Shown here: piece by piece, positions 26,838-37,285 of the stretch
Layout: every line of letters begins with the position of its first letter
Numbering within the stretch: position 1 is the stretch's first letter
NCBI RefSeq assembly: GCF_000310245.1
Contig: NC_020505.1
Span: 1,522,001-1,586,000, forward strand
Direction of reading: 5' to 3'
Origin: Candidatus Sulfuricurvum sp. RIFRC-1
GTDB lineage: Bacteria > Campylobacterota > Campylobacteria > Campylobacterales > Sulfurimonadaceae
DNA: 64,000 nucleotides
Position numbers and translations under genes: made by a program
Notes under the pieces: model-generated
The model's database searches: none
Told to the model about the DNA's origin: nothing
Seen by the model: the letters and a program-made list of their open reading frames with translations, nothing else

Positions 26838-26882
26838 TAAAAATGGGTCAGGCGTTAAATGTTAAAGATGAGATGGAATGCA
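26838..26882 (+). repeat. 45-bp direct repeat, right copy (Abi locus)
   Basis: 43 of 45 bases match the copy at 25425-25469, same orientation. It lies about 140 bases upstream of the Abi start. Between it and the gene there is only AT-rich DNA that probably holds the Abi promoter. Confidence 0.85.
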
Positions 26883-26895
26883 AATATATATTAGG

Positions 26896-27029
26896 CTTCT
26901 TGCATAACCTGTTTTTTCGTTCATGGTGAGCTCACGTGCCCTTTGGGTATATCGAACCATGAATGAAACACCCTTCGACAGGCTCAGGGCGAACGGGATC
27001 ATATAGTTAAGTTAGGATTATACAAGAAG
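26896..27029. mobile_element. MITE-like palindromic element
   Basis: The ends are imperfect inverted repeats: CTTCTTGCATAACCT at 26896-26910 and AGGATTATACAAGAAG at 27014-27029. Nested inside is a second pair, CGTTCATGGT (26918-26927) and ACCATGAATG (26956-26965), followed by CCTTCGACAGGCTCAGGGC. There is no ORF of note. Size (134 bp), terminal repeats and lack of coding fit a small non-autonomous element. Together with the right Abi repeat and the serA terminator it fills the roughly 380-base gap before serA. Confidence 0.6.
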
Positions 27030-27054
27030 TCTATTCAAAAAAAAGATTGCTGGA

Positions 27055-27072
27055 TTCCCGCCTAAGCGGGAA
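27055..27072 (-). terminator. Terminator of serA, in a REP-like sequence
   Basis: TTCCCGC and GCGGGAA form a perfect 7-bp stem with loop CTAA, 13 bases past the serA stop. A run of eight T follows on the minus strand after about ten bases. The flank GCTGGATTCCCG resembles the palindromes at 23075 and 58048. Confidence 0.65.
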
Positions 27073-27084
27073 GAGAAGAGAAAT

Positions 27085-28674
27085 TTAGATACGAGCGTAA
27101 GAGACGCTGATACAAGCGTTAAGGGCAGAGAGTTCTTTAATGGTTTTATCATTAACAGCAGAATCAACGATAATTACCGCAAGAGCTTCACTGCTTTTGT
27201 TGCGTCCGAGACGGAAATCGGCGATATTCACTTCATGTGCCGCCAGCAACGTACCGACTTGACCGATAACACCCGGAACGTCAGTATTTTTGAAAAGGAT
27301 CATGTTCCCTTTCGGTTCAACATCGACGCCGAAACCGTTGATGTCAACGATACGCTGAACGTCGTCATTGAACATGGTCGCACTGATCTCAATCACGTCT
27401 TTATCGGTAGTAAGTTTAACGGTTACAAGATTTTTGTAAACAGGGCTGCCTGGAAGCTCTTCGGTTTCGATTTTGATACCGCGCTCTTTGGCTACGAAAT
27501 CAGCATTTACGTAGTTGATTGTATCCCCTGAGATATCGGCTAATGCACCGACAGTGACAAAAGTAGCCAATGAGTTAACGTACTCCGCAATATCACCGCG
27601 ACCGCTTACTTTGATTGAGACGATTGAGGCTTTATTAATTTGAGACGCTAGAAACCCTATCTTCTGACTCATTTCCAAAAATGGCTTAACAAATGATGGA
27701 ATTTTAGTCTCATCAATCGGTAAGTTCAAAGCGTGTGGATACGCAATCCCTTTTGCCGCTTCGATTGCCTGCTGTGCCGCTTCAAGAGCAATCCCCAGTT
27801 GAGATTCAAACGTATTGGCACCCAAGTGTGGAGAGACACAAATGTTGTCAAGATCAAGGAGTTTATGATCGGTTGCAGGTTCTTTGTTAAATACGTCGAT
27901 ACCGGCAAAGCGTACTTTACCTGATTTAAGACCGTCATAGAGGGCATCTTCGTCGTACAATCCACCGCGTGCACAGTTGATAAGAACCACACCGTCTTTC
28001 ATCTTCGAAATTTCATCGCTTCCGATCATACCAACGGTCTCTTTGTTTTTCGGAGTGTGGATAGTGATGATATCACACGCCAAAATATCTTCAAAATTCG
28101 TCGTATATTTAACACCGACATCCGTCGCTTTTGATGGGTGGATATATGGATCATAAGCAATTACGTCCATCTCAAATGCTTTGGATCGAATACCGACTCG
28201 GCTACCGATATTACCGAAACCGATGACACCGAGTTTTTTGCCTTTAAGCTCGTATCCGTACCATTTTTCACGTTTCCATACACGCTGATTTTTCAAATGA
28301 TCGTGTGAATACGGGAACATTCGCATACATGAGAGCATGTGCGTCATCGTGAGTTCAACGGCAGCGATGGTATTCGCCGTCGGAACGTTCATGACGATAA
28401 TCCCCTCTTTTGAACATCCCGGAATATCAACGTTATCGACACCGACACCGGCGCGGACAACCGCTTTTAGTCTACCTTTGGCTGCTTCGATGAATTTATC
28501 ATCAACATCGGTAGAACTGCGGGTAATTGCAACGTCTGCCTCTTTAATGAGATCCAAAAGAGCCGTTTTATCCATATCAGCCGCAAAAATCATCTCTACT
28601 TGATCATCACGACGGAGAAGATTCAATCCCTCTTCATGGATATGATCACATACAACAATTTTATATTTTTCCAT
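27085..28674 (-). CDS. serA: D-3-phosphoglycerate dehydrogenase
   Basis: SerA makes the first step of serine synthesis, oxidising 3-phosphoglycerate with NAD. At 529 residues it is the long form: substrate-binding domain, NAD-binding Rossmann domain with GKKLGVIGFGNIGSRVG (about 144-160), catalytic Arg/Glu/His region (NCARGGLYDE; VSPHLGANTFESQ), an intervening ASB domain and a C-terminal ACT domain (NTDVPGVIGQVGTLLAAH) for serine feedback. It ends the conserved block that begins with pheS. Confidence 0.97.
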   Translation of the reverse strand: MEKYKIVVCDHIHEEGLNLLRRDDQVEMIFAADMDKTALLDLIKEADVAITRSSTDVDDKFIEAAKGRLKAVVRAGVGVDNVDIPGCSKEGIIVMNVPTANTIAAVELTMTHMLSCMRMFPYSHDHLKNQRVWKREKWYGYELKGKKLGVIGFGNIGSRVGIRSKAFEMDVIAYDPYIHPSKATDVGVKYTTNFEDILACDIITIHTPKNKETVGMIGSDEISKMKDGVVLINCARGGLYDEDALYDGLKSGKVRFAGIDVFNKEPATDHKLLDLDNICVSPHLGANTFESQLGIALEAAQQAIEAAKGIAYPHALNLPIDETKIPSFVKPFLEMSQKIGFLASQINKASIVSIKVSGRGDIAEYVNSLATFVTVGALADISGDTINYVNADFVAKERGIKIETEELPGSPVYKNLVTVKLTTDKDVIEISATMFNDDVQRIVDINGFGVDVEPKGNMILFKNTDVPGVIGQVGTLLAAHEVNIADFRLGRNKSSEALAVIIVDSAVNDKTIKELSALNACISVSYARI

Positions 28675-28732
28675 TACTTTTCCTCTGTGAACGGCGGTAC
28701 AGTCGCCATGATTTGGTAGGTTTTTAGTTTTG

Positions 28733-29032
28733 TTACAAGGGATGCGCGTTCGATTTTTTAATTTGATTCGGTTCTGGAAGATCAGTTCCCTCTGAAATGT
28801 CCAGATTTAATGTTATTTCATTAACAGGGTAAAAATACTCTTTCTCATCGTTACCGGAAAAACGGCTTATCCAGCTCTTTTCATCACGTGAAGCTTCGGC
28901 AGGGAGAACCTCTTCAATATCGGAGATCTCAACTTTTGGTGCCGAAGGATTTATTTGGATCAAGAAAATAGTAATAAACACCGCCACTGCCAGGGCTATA
29001 AGGGGAAACAGCCAATATGCAGCGCGTCGCAT
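28733..29032 (-). CDS. Small single-pass membrane protein, unknown
   Basis: The 99-residue product has a basic start (MRRAAYW), one hydrophobic helix at about residues 7-26, and an acidic, proline-containing outer part. It lies five bases after rpsA and before serA. By position it corresponds to the small gene between serA and rpsA in Helicobacter (HP0398, from memory). No family motif is recognised. The conserved place suggests a genuine gene. Confidence 0.7.
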   Translation of the reverse strand: MRRAAYWLFPLIALAVAVFITIFLIQINPSAPKVEISDIEEVLPAEASRDEKSWISRFSGNDEKEYFYPVNEITLNLDISEGTDLPEPNQIKKSNAHPL

Positions 29033-29037
29033 TCTAT

Positions 29038-30693
29038 TTATTTCAATTGATCTTTAATCAAATCACCAAGACTGTGTGAATCGTTATCATTGATCTCATC
29101 CAACATTTTTTGATCTTTAATACGCTCCAGTTTTTTAACTGAAAGACGGATACGATCACGTTTTGCATCGATGACTAAAATAGCCGCTTCGATTGTTTGA
29201 CCGATTTCAAGCTCTTCAGGTACAAGAGGATAAAGATCTTCGTTACGGATAAGGGCATCAACTCCACCTTCCAATGAAACGAATACACCGAAATCTTTCA
29301 CATCACGAACCGTAGCTTTCACTACTTCGTTCATTTTATGGCTTGTTGCGAATTGGTCGATTGGGCTCTCTTCGAGAGATTTACGGTTCAATGAGATTTT
29401 TTCATCATCACCATTGATTTTCGCAATTTTTACTTCGATCTCTTCACCTACTTTGAGAGTATCTTTACATTTGACGTTTTTGTCCCATGAAAGATCTTGA
29501 TTGTGTAACAATCCCTCTACTCCGCCAACTTTGACAAATGCACCGAAATCGGTCAAAGAGGTAACGGTACCGGTAACAGTATCACCCTCTTTGAATTTTT
29601 TGGTAAATTCTTCAAACGGTTTTGGTTGAAGACGTTTGTACGATACACGTAATTTATGGGTTTTAGAGTTAATTTCGATAACTTCAACATCAATCTCTTG
29701 ACCCACTGTGAGGTAGTCTTTAGGATGTTTGATGTTTTTATCCCATGTGATTTCAGAGATGTGAAGGAACCCTTCGATGTCGTTACCAAGGTCAACGAAA
29801 ATACCGTACGGCTCGATGTTGCTGACAGTAACCGTGATAGTATCACCCTCTTCCAATGCTTCTTCAACCTCTTGCCACGGATCGGATTGTACCGCTTTGA
29901 TTGAGAGTGAAAGGTGACGCTTGTCTTTATCGTACGCAATCGCTTTTACGTTGACAATATCACCCTCTTTGTAAAGTTTAGATGGATTAACCGGCCCTTT
30001 GTAGCTGATTTCATTGTAATGAACCAACCCGTCGATTCCTCCGACATCAACGAACATACCATAGCTGGTGATCTTTTTGACAGTACCTTGGATAACTTTA
30101 TCCTCTTCCATCAACGCGTCAATCACTTCTTTCTTACGCTTACGCTCATCATTGAAAAGCTTACGACGAGAAACCACGATTGAAGCCTCAGCAGCATCAA
30201 CTTTAACCACTTGTGCTTTGATGGTTTTACCGACAACTTGATCGGTCTCTTTGAACGCCGCAAGTGAACGAGGAAGGAAGAAGTGGACATCGTCCGCTTC
30301 CAAAAGGTATCCACCTTTGTTTTTCTTGGTCACTAAAGCTTCGATGACCACTGACTCGAAATCTTCTTTATGTGCATTGATAAACGCTAATGTTTTCTCT
30401 TGCTCGAGCACTTTTTTATAGGAGATTTTTGGACGCTCGTTGTAGTGTCCCATCACCATTACCATGATTTTATCGCCGACGTTAAAAAGAAGATTTCCCT
30501 CTGTATCACGGATTTCATCCAATGAAAGAATACCTTCAAGTTTTTCACCGACGCCTACCAACGCACGGTTGTCACTCTCTTGGATCTCTACGACTTCACC
30601 TTCTGTAATGCGTGTGGATTCTTGCTCTTTGAACGATGCCTCCAGCATTTCAGCAAAATTTTCTTCTTCAAATGCTTCGTTATCGAAAGCCAT
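29038..30693 (-). CDS. rpsA: 30S ribosomal protein S1
   Basis: S1 brings mRNA to the 30S subunit. The 551-residue protein has six S1 RNA-binding repeats. The last four are clear, each with a version of 'GxVxxIxxYGxFVDxGGxxGLxHxSE': for example IVKKITSYGMFVDVGGIDGLVH, VSNIEPYGIFVDLGNDIEGFLH and VTSLTDFGAFVKVGGVEGLLH. The length is close to S1 of other Campylobacterota. Its place between ispH and the small membrane protein is part of the conserved block. Confidence 0.97.
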   Translation of the reverse strand: MAFDNEAFEEENFAEMLEASFKEQESTRITEGEVVEIQESDNRALVGVGEKLEGILSLDEIRDTEGNLLFNVGDKIMVMVMGHYNERPKISYKKVLEQEKTLAFINAHKEDFESVVIEALVTKKNKGGYLLEADDVHFFLPRSLAAFKETDQVVGKTIKAQVVKVDAAEASIVVSRRKLFNDERKRKKEVIDALMEEDKVIQGTVKKITSYGMFVDVGGIDGLVHYNEISYKGPVNPSKLYKEGDIVNVKAIAYDKDKRHLSLSIKAVQSDPWQEVEEALEEGDTITVTVSNIEPYGIFVDLGNDIEGFLHISEITWDKNIKHPKDYLTVGQEIDVEVIEINSKTHKLRVSYKRLQPKPFEEFTKKFKEGDTVTGTVTSLTDFGAFVKVGGVEGLLHNQDLSWDKNVKCKDTLKVGEEIEVKIAKINGDDEKISLNRKSLEESPIDQFATSHKMNEVVKATVRDVKDFGVFVSLEGGVDALIRNEDLYPLVPEELEIGQTIEAAILVIDAKRDRIRLSVKKLERIKDQKMLDEINDNDSHSLGDLIKDQLK

Positions 30694-30766
30694 GCCTATT
30701 CCCTTGTAACTAAAAATTGGCTGATTATAGCGAAAAAATGCTTGTTTTGAGATTAGGAGGGAGAAT

Positions 30767-31600
30767 TTAGGCGCGTGTCAAGCTCTTGATTTTAGCAACA
30801 ACTTCATCAATAATCCAATCGGGAGTCGATGCTCCGGCACTGATCCCGCAAAAAGTTTTAGTATCAAACCAATTTTCCTGAAGATCATCTTGACTTTCGA
30901 TATGATAACTGTCAGAACAATATTCTTTGGCAATAGAGTGCAATTGTTTGGTATTTGATGAGTTTTTACCGCCGATAACAATCATCACATCGGCTTTTTG
31001 AGCCAAATCGCGTACAGCATCTTGATTATCAAAGGTTGCATTACAAATCGTGTTAAACACACGGACTTCTTTATGTTTTGCCATCAATTTTCTGACAATT
31101 TGCTGATATTCTTCGATCTTTCGGGTAGTCTGCGCTACGGTAGCTACTTTTTCTCGAAGTTTCAGTGCATCGAGTTCATCTAGGCTATTAACGACATAAA
31201 CATGATCATCTGCATAACTTTTAACCCCTTTGATTTCAGGATGAGCCTCATCGCCAAAGATCACAATGTCATACCCTTGCGCCGACATCTCTTCGCAAAT
31301 TTGCTGCGGTTTGGTCACATACGGACAGGTTGCATCCACCACATTAACTTGTCGTTCATGCAAAGTGGAAAGTTCTTGTTTTGGAATACCGTGCGTACGA
31401 ATGACCGCCGTCTCACCCACCTTAAACGAATCAAGATTTTCGCTGAGCGCGACATTGAAATCGTTTTTAAGTCGATCGATTTCATTGGCATTGTGGATAA
31501 GCGGACCGTACGTTGACGAATTGCGGTTTTCTTCCGCAATTTTAATTGCCCGTTTCACACCGAAACAAAATCCGTAGCTCTCCGCCAACTCGATTTTCAT
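30767..31600 (-). CDS. ispH: 4-hydroxy-3-methylbut-2-enyl diphosphate reductase
   Basis: IspH is the last enzyme of the MEP isoprenoid pathway, making IPP and DMAPP with a 4Fe-4S cluster. The three cluster cysteines are visible: Cys12 in [11 protein letters not shown], one in VDATCPYV and one in [12 protein letters not shown]. The C-terminal [16 protein letters not shown] is also typical. It has 277 residues. Its start overlaps the aroA stop by four bases, so the two genes are coupled. Confidence 0.97.
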   Translation of the reverse strand: MKIELAESYGFCFGVKRAIKIAEENRNSSTYGPLIHNANEIDRLKNDFNVALSENLDSFKVGETAVIRTHGIPKQELSTLHERQVNVVDATCPYVTKPQQICEEMSAQGYDIVIFGDEAHPEIKGVKSYADDHVYVVNSLDELDALKLREKVATVAQTTRKIEEYQQIVRKLMAKHKEVRVFNTICNATFDNQDAVRDLAQKADVMIVIGGKNSSNTKQLHSIAKEYCSDSYHIESQDDLQENWFDTKTFCGISAGASTPDWIIDEVVAKIKSLTRA

Positions 31601-32874
31601 CGTTCAACCTTTGTACAATTTCCCAATAATTCAAAAAAGTTCGGAAATGAGGTGTTGATGCATTCAATATCTTCGACTTCCATTGCGCATTTCAATCCTG
31701 CAACGCAAAAACTCATTGCAATACGGTGATCACCGTAACTGTTCACTCGTGCGGGTTTAAGCTCACCGCCGATAACGGCGTAACCATCAGGATATTCTTC
31801 CGTCTCAATACCGCAAAGATTCAGATTGTCGACAACTGTTTTGATCCGATCCGATTCTTTGACCCGCAGCTCTTCGGCATTTTTGATAATGCTTTTTCCC
31901 TCTGCACACGCCATTGCAATAGAAAGTGCCGGGAGCTCATCGATGAGCCATGCTATATTTTCTTCAACGCTCACCGCTTTCAATGGGGCATATTCTACCC
32001 GAATCGTCCCAATCGGTTCATACCGTTCATCATTCAGCGTATAGGTAATTTTTGCCCCCATACGTTCCAATACTTTGAAGGCTTCGATACGGGTCGGATT
32101 AAGAGTAACCCCTTCGATAGTAGCAGAAGAGTTAGGAATGATCGCTGCGGCTACCGCAAAGAAAAAGGCACTGGAGGGATCAGCAGGAACACGAATATTC
32201 AGAGGTTGCAGAGGTTTTTCCAGCGGCCAGATCTTCGTCTCCAAGCCATTTATTTCAACCTGTGCACCCATACCGCGAAGCATCCGTTCCGTATGATCAC
32301 GACTCAGCTCCGGTTCACGAAAGGTACATACGCCATCGGAGCGGAGAGCCGCTAACATCATCGCACTTTTAACCTGCGCCGAAGCGATCGGTGAAACATA
32401 ATCAAAGGCCTTAAGCGAAGCTCCACGAATCGATAATGGTGCTAAATCACCGTTATTGCGACCATCTAGTTTTGCTCCGATGGAACGAAGTGGCTGAGTA
32501 ACCCGTTTCATCGGACGACGCTTGAGATACTCATCACCGCTCAGAACAAAATGCCCCTCAGCAGAGCTGAGTAATCCGCAAAACAGACGCATTCCCGTAC
32601 CGGAATTACCGCAATCGAGAATTTCAGAAGTCTCTTGTATCCCATGTGAGCGAATGGTAATAACGTCACCATCATCGGTAATTTCTGCACCGAGATGACC
32701 AACGATTTTAAGGGTATTGAGGGTATCTTCCGCGCGGAGAAAATTCTCGATTCTACTCTCACCTTCCGCTAAAACCGCAAACATAGCACAGCGGTGCGAA
32801 ATTGATTTATCCGGTGCAATTGCGTCACTTCTAAACCCGAACGGCGGTGCGGGATAAACCTTGGCAGACATCAT
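31597..32874 (-). CDS. aroA: 3-phosphoshikimate 1-carboxyvinyltransferase (EPSP synthase)
   Basis: AroA adds enolpyruvate to shikimate-3-phosphate in the shikimate pathway. Family marks: [18 protein letters not shown] near the N-terminus, [17 protein letters not shown] (about 92-107), LRSDGV and SRDHTERML in the middle, and [11 protein letters not shown] and [10 protein letters not shown] near the C-terminus. 425 residues is normal. It overlaps pheT and ispH by four bases on either side, so the genes are translated as a chain. Confidence 0.97.
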   Translation of the reverse strand: MMSAKVYPAPPFGFRSDAIAPDKSISHRCAMFAVLAEGESRIENFLRAEDTLNTLKIVGHLGAEITDDGDVITIRSHGIQETSEILDCGNSGTGMRLFCGLLSSAEGHFVLSGDEYLKRRPMKRVTQPLRSIGAKLDGRNNGDLAPLSIRGASLKAFDYVSPIASAQVKSAMMLAALRSDGVCTFREPELSRDHTERMLRGMGAQVEINGLETKIWPLEKPLQPLNIRVPADPSSAFFFAVAAAIIPNSSATIEGVTLNPTRIEAFKVLERMGAKITYTLNDERYEPIGTIRVEYAPLKAVSVEENIAWLIDELPALSIAMACAEGKSIIKNAEELRVKESDRIKTVVDNLNLCGIETEEYPDGYAVIGGELKPARVNSYGDHRIAMSFCVAGLKCAMEVEDIECINTSFPNFFELLGNCTKVER

Positions 32875-35201
32875 CTCAAATTCACTCCGAGTTCTTCTTT
32901 TAATCCATTCAAAATAGATTCCATCGCCATCGTAATATCTTCATCTTCAAGTGTTTTTTCCTCGGATTGTAAAACAAAACGGAGTGTCAAACTCATCTGT
33001 TCTCCCAAAGTCTCTGAAACATAACGATCAACCGGATAAAAACGTCGTACTTGAGAGGATCGGTGTTTTTCAATGACCTCTTTAATACTCTCATAACTCA
33101 CCTCTTTGGAAATCAGAATACTCAAATCCCTAAAAGATGCTTGATATTTTGAATACGCACGTGCTTCAACCAACCCATACGCAAGCGCATCGGTTTTAAT
33201 CTCACACATAAAAGTTTGAGCGAGGTCATGATCTTCTTCGATACTTGGGTGAAGTCGGAAAATCTCTCCCGCTTCCACGCCGTTAATCATTACTTTTGCA
33301 CACACGTATGGGTGAGCCAAAGAGTGGCTTGGAGTATGAGAAACCAATTCAAATGATCCGACAACATCGGCGATCAATTTTGTAAATGCGGCGAAATCGA
33401 TAACCGCAGGTTTTCCGGCATTGGCAATTTTTTCACTTTCCATTGCACCGGATACGATAAACCCAAGACGTTTGGATTCTTGACGGTTAGTATCAAAAAC
33501 CATCCCTGCTTCAAAGAGAGCGATTTTCTTTTGATTCACTTTCACATTGGCAGAAGCAGAATTTAACAGTCCCACCAACAGTGTCGGACGAAGAGTGTCA
33601 AACGTCGCCGTAATAGGGTTCAATAGCTCTTTATCGCTATCGGTACAGACAAAGCCGTATTTTTCTACCTGAAGGCGCTCATTAAACACGAAATGAACCG
33701 ATTCATAAAATCCGCTTTGAGCCGCACGATGACGATACATACGTGTCTTTTTATAGTCATTCAAATCATTGCTCATCTGATTTGCTTCCGCAAAAACAAA
33801 CGGCTTTGAAGGGATATTATCAATCCCGACGATACGAACGACTTCTTCGATAATATCTTGTTTATTCACGATATCATGTCGGAATTTAGGGACTGAAATA
33901 GCGAATGTCGACCCATTAGGCTTTCCGATTTCCATTCCAAGATTTTTAAAAATCTGTGTAATACGGGTTTTATCGATTTTCAGTCCGATAAACGACTCGA
34001 ATTCTTCCTCACCCATACTAATGATCGGCGGTTCATACGAGGTGGTCAGTTCGATATTTCCGCCATACACTTGCGAAGCTGAATATTTTTCAAATAAACT
34101 ACCGGCATAACGGATTCCCATTTCAATTTTCGGTTCACTTCCACGAGAAGAACGGTAATAATGTGGACAGCTTGGGATTTTTTTATCTCCCATTTTTTTA
34201 GCGATGATATCAGGGGCAATATAACTCGCTTCGATAACGGCCAACCCTTCATTCGCAGTAAAATGGGCCTCTTTTTCTTGAGAAACACCGATAACGGAGA
34301 CTTTTTCTTTGCCATAAAGCGCTGCATACCCATTCTCATCGTTCTCAAAAGTAATAATCCCTTTTGTTTCAAGATCACCAAATTTTTCAAACGGATAGGC
34401 GCGTAAAATAACTCCGGTACTTTGGGTTGTATACAGTAGCAATGCATCTACAGCGGTAGTGTAAACCTCTTCAATAATGGCTAAACGCAATGCTATCGCA
34501 AAAGGGACACTGAACTCTTTAACATCAACCGCACCGAATAACAAATCAGCATGAAAGGTATCAGTATGTTGCAGTTGCAAAATACGCCCGATACCCAAAC
34601 GTCCGTCTTGCTTCTCTTTGTAGTTGATTTCTCGAAGTTCACGTGAAAGTGCCGCACGTAAATCACGTGCAATCCCATGAATACTCAAACAATCTCCGCG
34701 ATTGGCGGTCAGTTCAATCTCAATCACATCGTCATTAAATGCACCGTATTCATTCAGATTTTTCCCAAGAACTAATTCACCGATACTTGGATCGAGGATC
34801 ATAATCCCCTCACCCATACTTGGTAAACCAATCTCTTTGGATGAACAAATCATACCGTGTGAATCAACACCGCGCAGCACAGCTTCTTTGATCTTGAGCC
34901 CGCCCGGAAGTTCGGCTCCGACAGTAGCCAATGCGATATGAATTCCCTCACGGACATTGGAAGCGCCGCACACGATTTGGCGTACTTCATTTCCGACATT
35001 AACCTGACATACATTGAGTTTATCGGCGTCGGGATGTTTTTCACACTTCTCGACATACCCGATGACAACACCATCCGCAACACGGATGGCTTCATGTCGA
35101 TCAACTTCTAATCCGATCGCATTAAACGTTTTGCACAATGTATCCGCATTGATACCGTCTAGATCGATCCACTCATTTAACCAATTTTTTGTAACGATCA
35201 T
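32871..35201 (-). CDS. pheT: Phenylalanyl-tRNA synthetase beta subunit
   Basis: The 776-residue beta subunit starts with [14 protein letters not shown] and carries an EMAP/tRNA-binding OB domain ([25 protein letters not shown], about 47-72), the B3/B4 editing region, B5 and a C-terminal ferredoxin-like anticodon-binding domain. With PheS it forms the alpha2-beta2 enzyme that charges tRNA-Phe. It overlaps pheS by four bases upstream and aroA by four downstream. Confidence 0.97.
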   Translation of the reverse strand: MIVTKNWLNEWIDLDGINADTLCKTFNAIGLEVDRHEAIRVADGVVIGYVEKCEKHPDADKLNVCQVNVGNEVRQIVCGASNVREGIHIALATVGAELPGGLKIKEAVLRGVDSHGMICSSKEIGLPSMGEGIMILDPSIGELVLGKNLNEYGAFNDDVIEIELTANRGDCLSIHGIARDLRAALSRELREINYKEKQDGRLGIGRILQLQHTDTFHADLLFGAVDVKEFSVPFAIALRLAIIEEVYTTAVDALLLYTTQSTGVILRAYPFEKFGDLETKGIITFENDENGYAALYGKEKVSVIGVSQEKEAHFTANEGLAVIEASYIAPDIIAKKMGDKKIPSCPHYYRSSRGSEPKIEMGIRYAGSLFEKYSASQVYGGNIELTTSYEPPIISMGEEEFESFIGLKIDKTRITQIFKNLGMEIGKPNGSTFAISVPKFRHDIVNKQDIIEEVVRIVGIDNIPSKPFVFAEANQMSNDLNDYKKTRMYRHRAAQSGFYESVHFVFNERLQVEKYGFVCTDSDKELLNPITATFDTLRPTLLVGLLNSASANVKVNQKKIALFEAGMVFDTNRQESKRLGFIVSGAMESEKIANAGKPAVIDFAAFTKLIADVVGSFELVSHTPSHSLAHPYVCAKVMINGVEAGEIFRLHPSIEEDHDLAQTFMCEIKTDALAYGLVEARAYSKYQASFRDLSILISKEVSYESIKEVIEKHRSSQVRRFYPVDRYVSETLGEQMSLTLRFVLQSEEKTLEDEDITMAMESILNGLKEELGVNLR

Positions 35202-36190
35202 CTAAACTGCTCCAATAATCTCGTATCTCCCTCAAACAAAGAGCGTAAATCACCGATTCGGTGGATCAACATCGCAAACCGCTCAACACCTAAACCGAAC
35301 GCATATCCGCTGACATTCTCATAGCCGACAGCTTTAAAGACATTCGGATCAACAATACCGCATCCGAGGACTTCAAGCCATCCGGTTTTCGAACAAACGC
35401 GGCAACCATCTCCACCGCAGAAAATACAGCTGATATCCACTTCGGCTGAAGGTTCCGTAAACGGGAAAAAACTCGGACGGAAACGAACTTCGACGTCTCC
35501 GAACATTGTTTTAAGGAAGTCTTCAAGGATAAATTTAAGATTGGCAAACGAGACTTTCCCCGCCTCTTCAACGACCAATCCCTCTACTTGATGAAACATC
35601 GGAGTATGGGTAATATCATAATCACGACGGAATACCGCACCCGGCGCGATCATACGAATCGGAGGCTTGGTTGAGAGCATTGTGCGAATTTGTACCGGAG
35701 AGGTATGGGTACGCAATAACATCGCATCTTTAAAATAAAAAGTATCCTGCATATCACGCGCAGGATGATATTTAGGAAGATTCAGCGCTTCAAAATTGTG
35801 GAAATCATCTTCAACCATCGGTCCCGTTTGTACCGAGAAATTCATGGCAATAAAATACTCTACGATCCGGTCCATTGTCTCCATTACCGGATGCAATGAT
35901 CCGCGTTCTGTGGTAGCAGAGTACAGACTCACATCGATGGCTTCGGATTTCATTGTTGCTTGTAAATGCTCCATTGCCAAGAAAAGTTTACGGTCTAAAA
36001 GAAGCGCATTCAATCCCTCTTTGTGGATATTCAGTTCTTTGGCAAATATCCCTTTTTCAGCATCAGGAATATCTTTCATACGGGCAAACTCAGCGTTCAT
36101 AATCCCTTTTTTTCCGAAAACGGCGATTCGTATCTCTTCGATTTTATCAATCGAATCGGCCGATTTTATAGCGTCATACCACTCTTGCAA
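35198..36190 (-). CDS. pheS: Phenylalanyl-tRNA synthetase alpha subunit
   Basis: This 330-residue class II synthetase subunit has an N-terminal coiled-coil arm and a catalytic core with [27 protein letters not shown], the motif 2 region [26 protein letters not shown] and motif 3 [14 protein letters not shown]. It activates phenylalanine. It is the first gene of the pheS-pheT-aroA-ispH-rpsA-x-serA run and diverges from the HIT gene; the promoter must lie in 36191-36320. Confidence 0.97.
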   Translation of the reverse strand: MQEWYDAIKSADSIDKIEEIRIAVFGKKGIMNAEFARMKDIPDAEKGIFAKELNIHKEGLNALLLDRKLFLAMEHLQATMKSEAIDVSLYSATTERGSLHPVMETMDRIVEYFIAMNFSVQTGPMVEDDFHNFEALNLPKYHPARDMQDTFYFKDAMLLRTHTSPVQIRTMLSTKPPIRMIAPGAVFRRDYDITHTPMFHQVEGLVVEEAGKVSFANLKFILEDFLKTMFGDVEVRFRPSFFPFTEPSAEVDISCIFCGGDGCRVCSKTGWLEVLGCGIVDPNVFKAVGYENVSGYAFGLGVERFAMLIHRIGDLRSLFEGDTRLLEQFR

Positions 36191-36322
36191 AATAGAGTCT
36201 CCATTGTGATTTTCTGAAAGCTTTAAAATAGATCTTTACAATTTGGTGAAAAGGGCTTTCAATTTAGAGGATATTGTAGTCAAATCTCTTTTATAAATAG
36301 CTTCAAGCGATCTTCCATGTGC

Positions 36323-36328
36323 TACAAT
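36323..36328 (+). promoter_or_regulatory. Candidate -10 box of the HIT gene
   Basis: TACAAT lies 23 bases before the HIT start; GAGG stands six bases before the ATG as ribosome binding site. The short spacing implies a leader of only about 15 bases. Confidence 0.4.
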
Positions 36329-36350
36329 AACACAAAAAAAGAGGTTTAAA

Positions 36351-36707
36351 ATGTGCATTTTCTGCAAAATAATCAATAAAGAAATCCCTTCCAATACCGT
36401 TGCCGAAAACGAAGAATTTTATGCCTTTCATGACATTAATCCTAAAGCACCCGTTCATATATTGGCGATTCCAAAAGCCCATTATAATAGTTTTAACGAT
36501 GTCCCTGGCGATGTTATGGGAAGAATGTCGACATTTATGCAAGAGGTTGCCAAAGCGTGCGGAATTGAGGAGAGCGGCTACCGTATCATCAGCAATATCG
36601 GAGAAAACGGAGGGCAAGAGGTAGGGCATCTACACTTTCATATCCTCGGCGGAGCGAAGCTCAAATGGGGCCATTTTGCGGATGCGGATCCAAAAGATTT
36701 TTTTTAA
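36351..36707 (+). CDS. HIT-family nucleotide hydrolase (HinT-like)
   Basis: The 118-residue protein begins MCIFCKIINKEIPSNTV, the HinT start, and has the histidine triad HLHFHILGG near residues 92-100. HinT enzymes hydrolyse purine phosphoramidates and aminoacyl-adenylates. Its place next to pheS, in divergent orientation, is conserved in Helicobacter. The hydrolysis of aminoacyl-AMP fits a neighbour of a tRNA synthetase, though this is an inference. Confidence 0.95.
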   Translation: MCIFCKIINKEIPSNTVAENEEFYAFHDINPKAPVHILAIPKAHYNSFNDVPGDVMGRMSTFMQEVAKACGIEESGYRIISNIGENGGQEVGHLHFHILGGAKLKWGHFADADPKDFF

Positions 36708-36753
36708 TTAAAAACGCTGGCGGAGCAAAGCCCCACTCAGTTACGTTAACACT

Positions 36754-36776
36754 GGGTTTCCCTCGGCGGGAAGCCC
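36754..36776. terminator. Bidirectional terminator-like hairpin
   Basis: GGGTTTCCC and GGGAAGCCC make a 9-bp stem (one G-T pair) around TCGGC, placed between the convergent HIT and OsmC genes. The T-tracts are poor on both sides. Confidence 0.5.
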
Positions 36777-36820
36777 ACGTGCAGTAAACCGCACTTTAAA
36801 TACTATACCCCAATCACTTT

Positions 36821-37285
36821 TTACGCATTACACCCTTGCAACGCACCGAAATCAACGGCACTTCCGCCACCGCTGATCATTGATTCATTTTCACGAATGA
36901 CATTACCGTTATGGATGATCGTGTAGGTAATCACCGTACTGTCACGAATCGTGTTAATCGTTGAACAATAGGTCTCCAAACTCGCCATCACCCAGCGTGC
37001 CGCAAGGGTATCGTCTGCATTGGAGTCAAAACGGTATTCAAGGTGAAGAGTATTGAACTTGCGCGGTGCAGACTCGTTACGAACCACTTCGCCGGATACT
37101 TCAAGATTTTTAACCTCATACCCCTGCTGTTTAGGGAGCATCACCACATCGGTTGCACTGCATCCGATAATCCCGCTTAAAAAATATTCGATCGGAGAAA
37201 TTTGAGGGCAATCGATGATAAAACTGCTTTTTTCAGTTTTGGCTTCAAACTTCATTTCACTCTGATGAGCAACGGTAATTTTCAT
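36821..37285 (-). CDS. OsmC/Ohr family protein
   Basis: The 154-residue protein has the OsmC fold: a strand-rich N-terminal half ([18 protein letters not shown]), then [20 protein letters not shown] and, near residue 115, a second cysteine in [15 protein letters not shown]. Two such cysteines reduce organic peroxides in Ohr and OsmC; here the second motif is YCSTINTI rather than the Ohr pattern 'CP', so it belongs to the wider OsmC/YhfA group. It overlaps the argH start by four bases. Confidence 0.88.
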   Translation of the reverse strand: MKITVAHQSEMKFEAKTEKSSFIIDCPQISPIEYFLSGIIGCSATDVVMLPKQQGYEVKNLEVSGEVVRNESAPRKFNTLHLEYRFDSNADDTLAARWVMASLETYCSTINTIRDSTVITYTIIHNGNVIRENESMISGGGSAVDFGALQGCNA

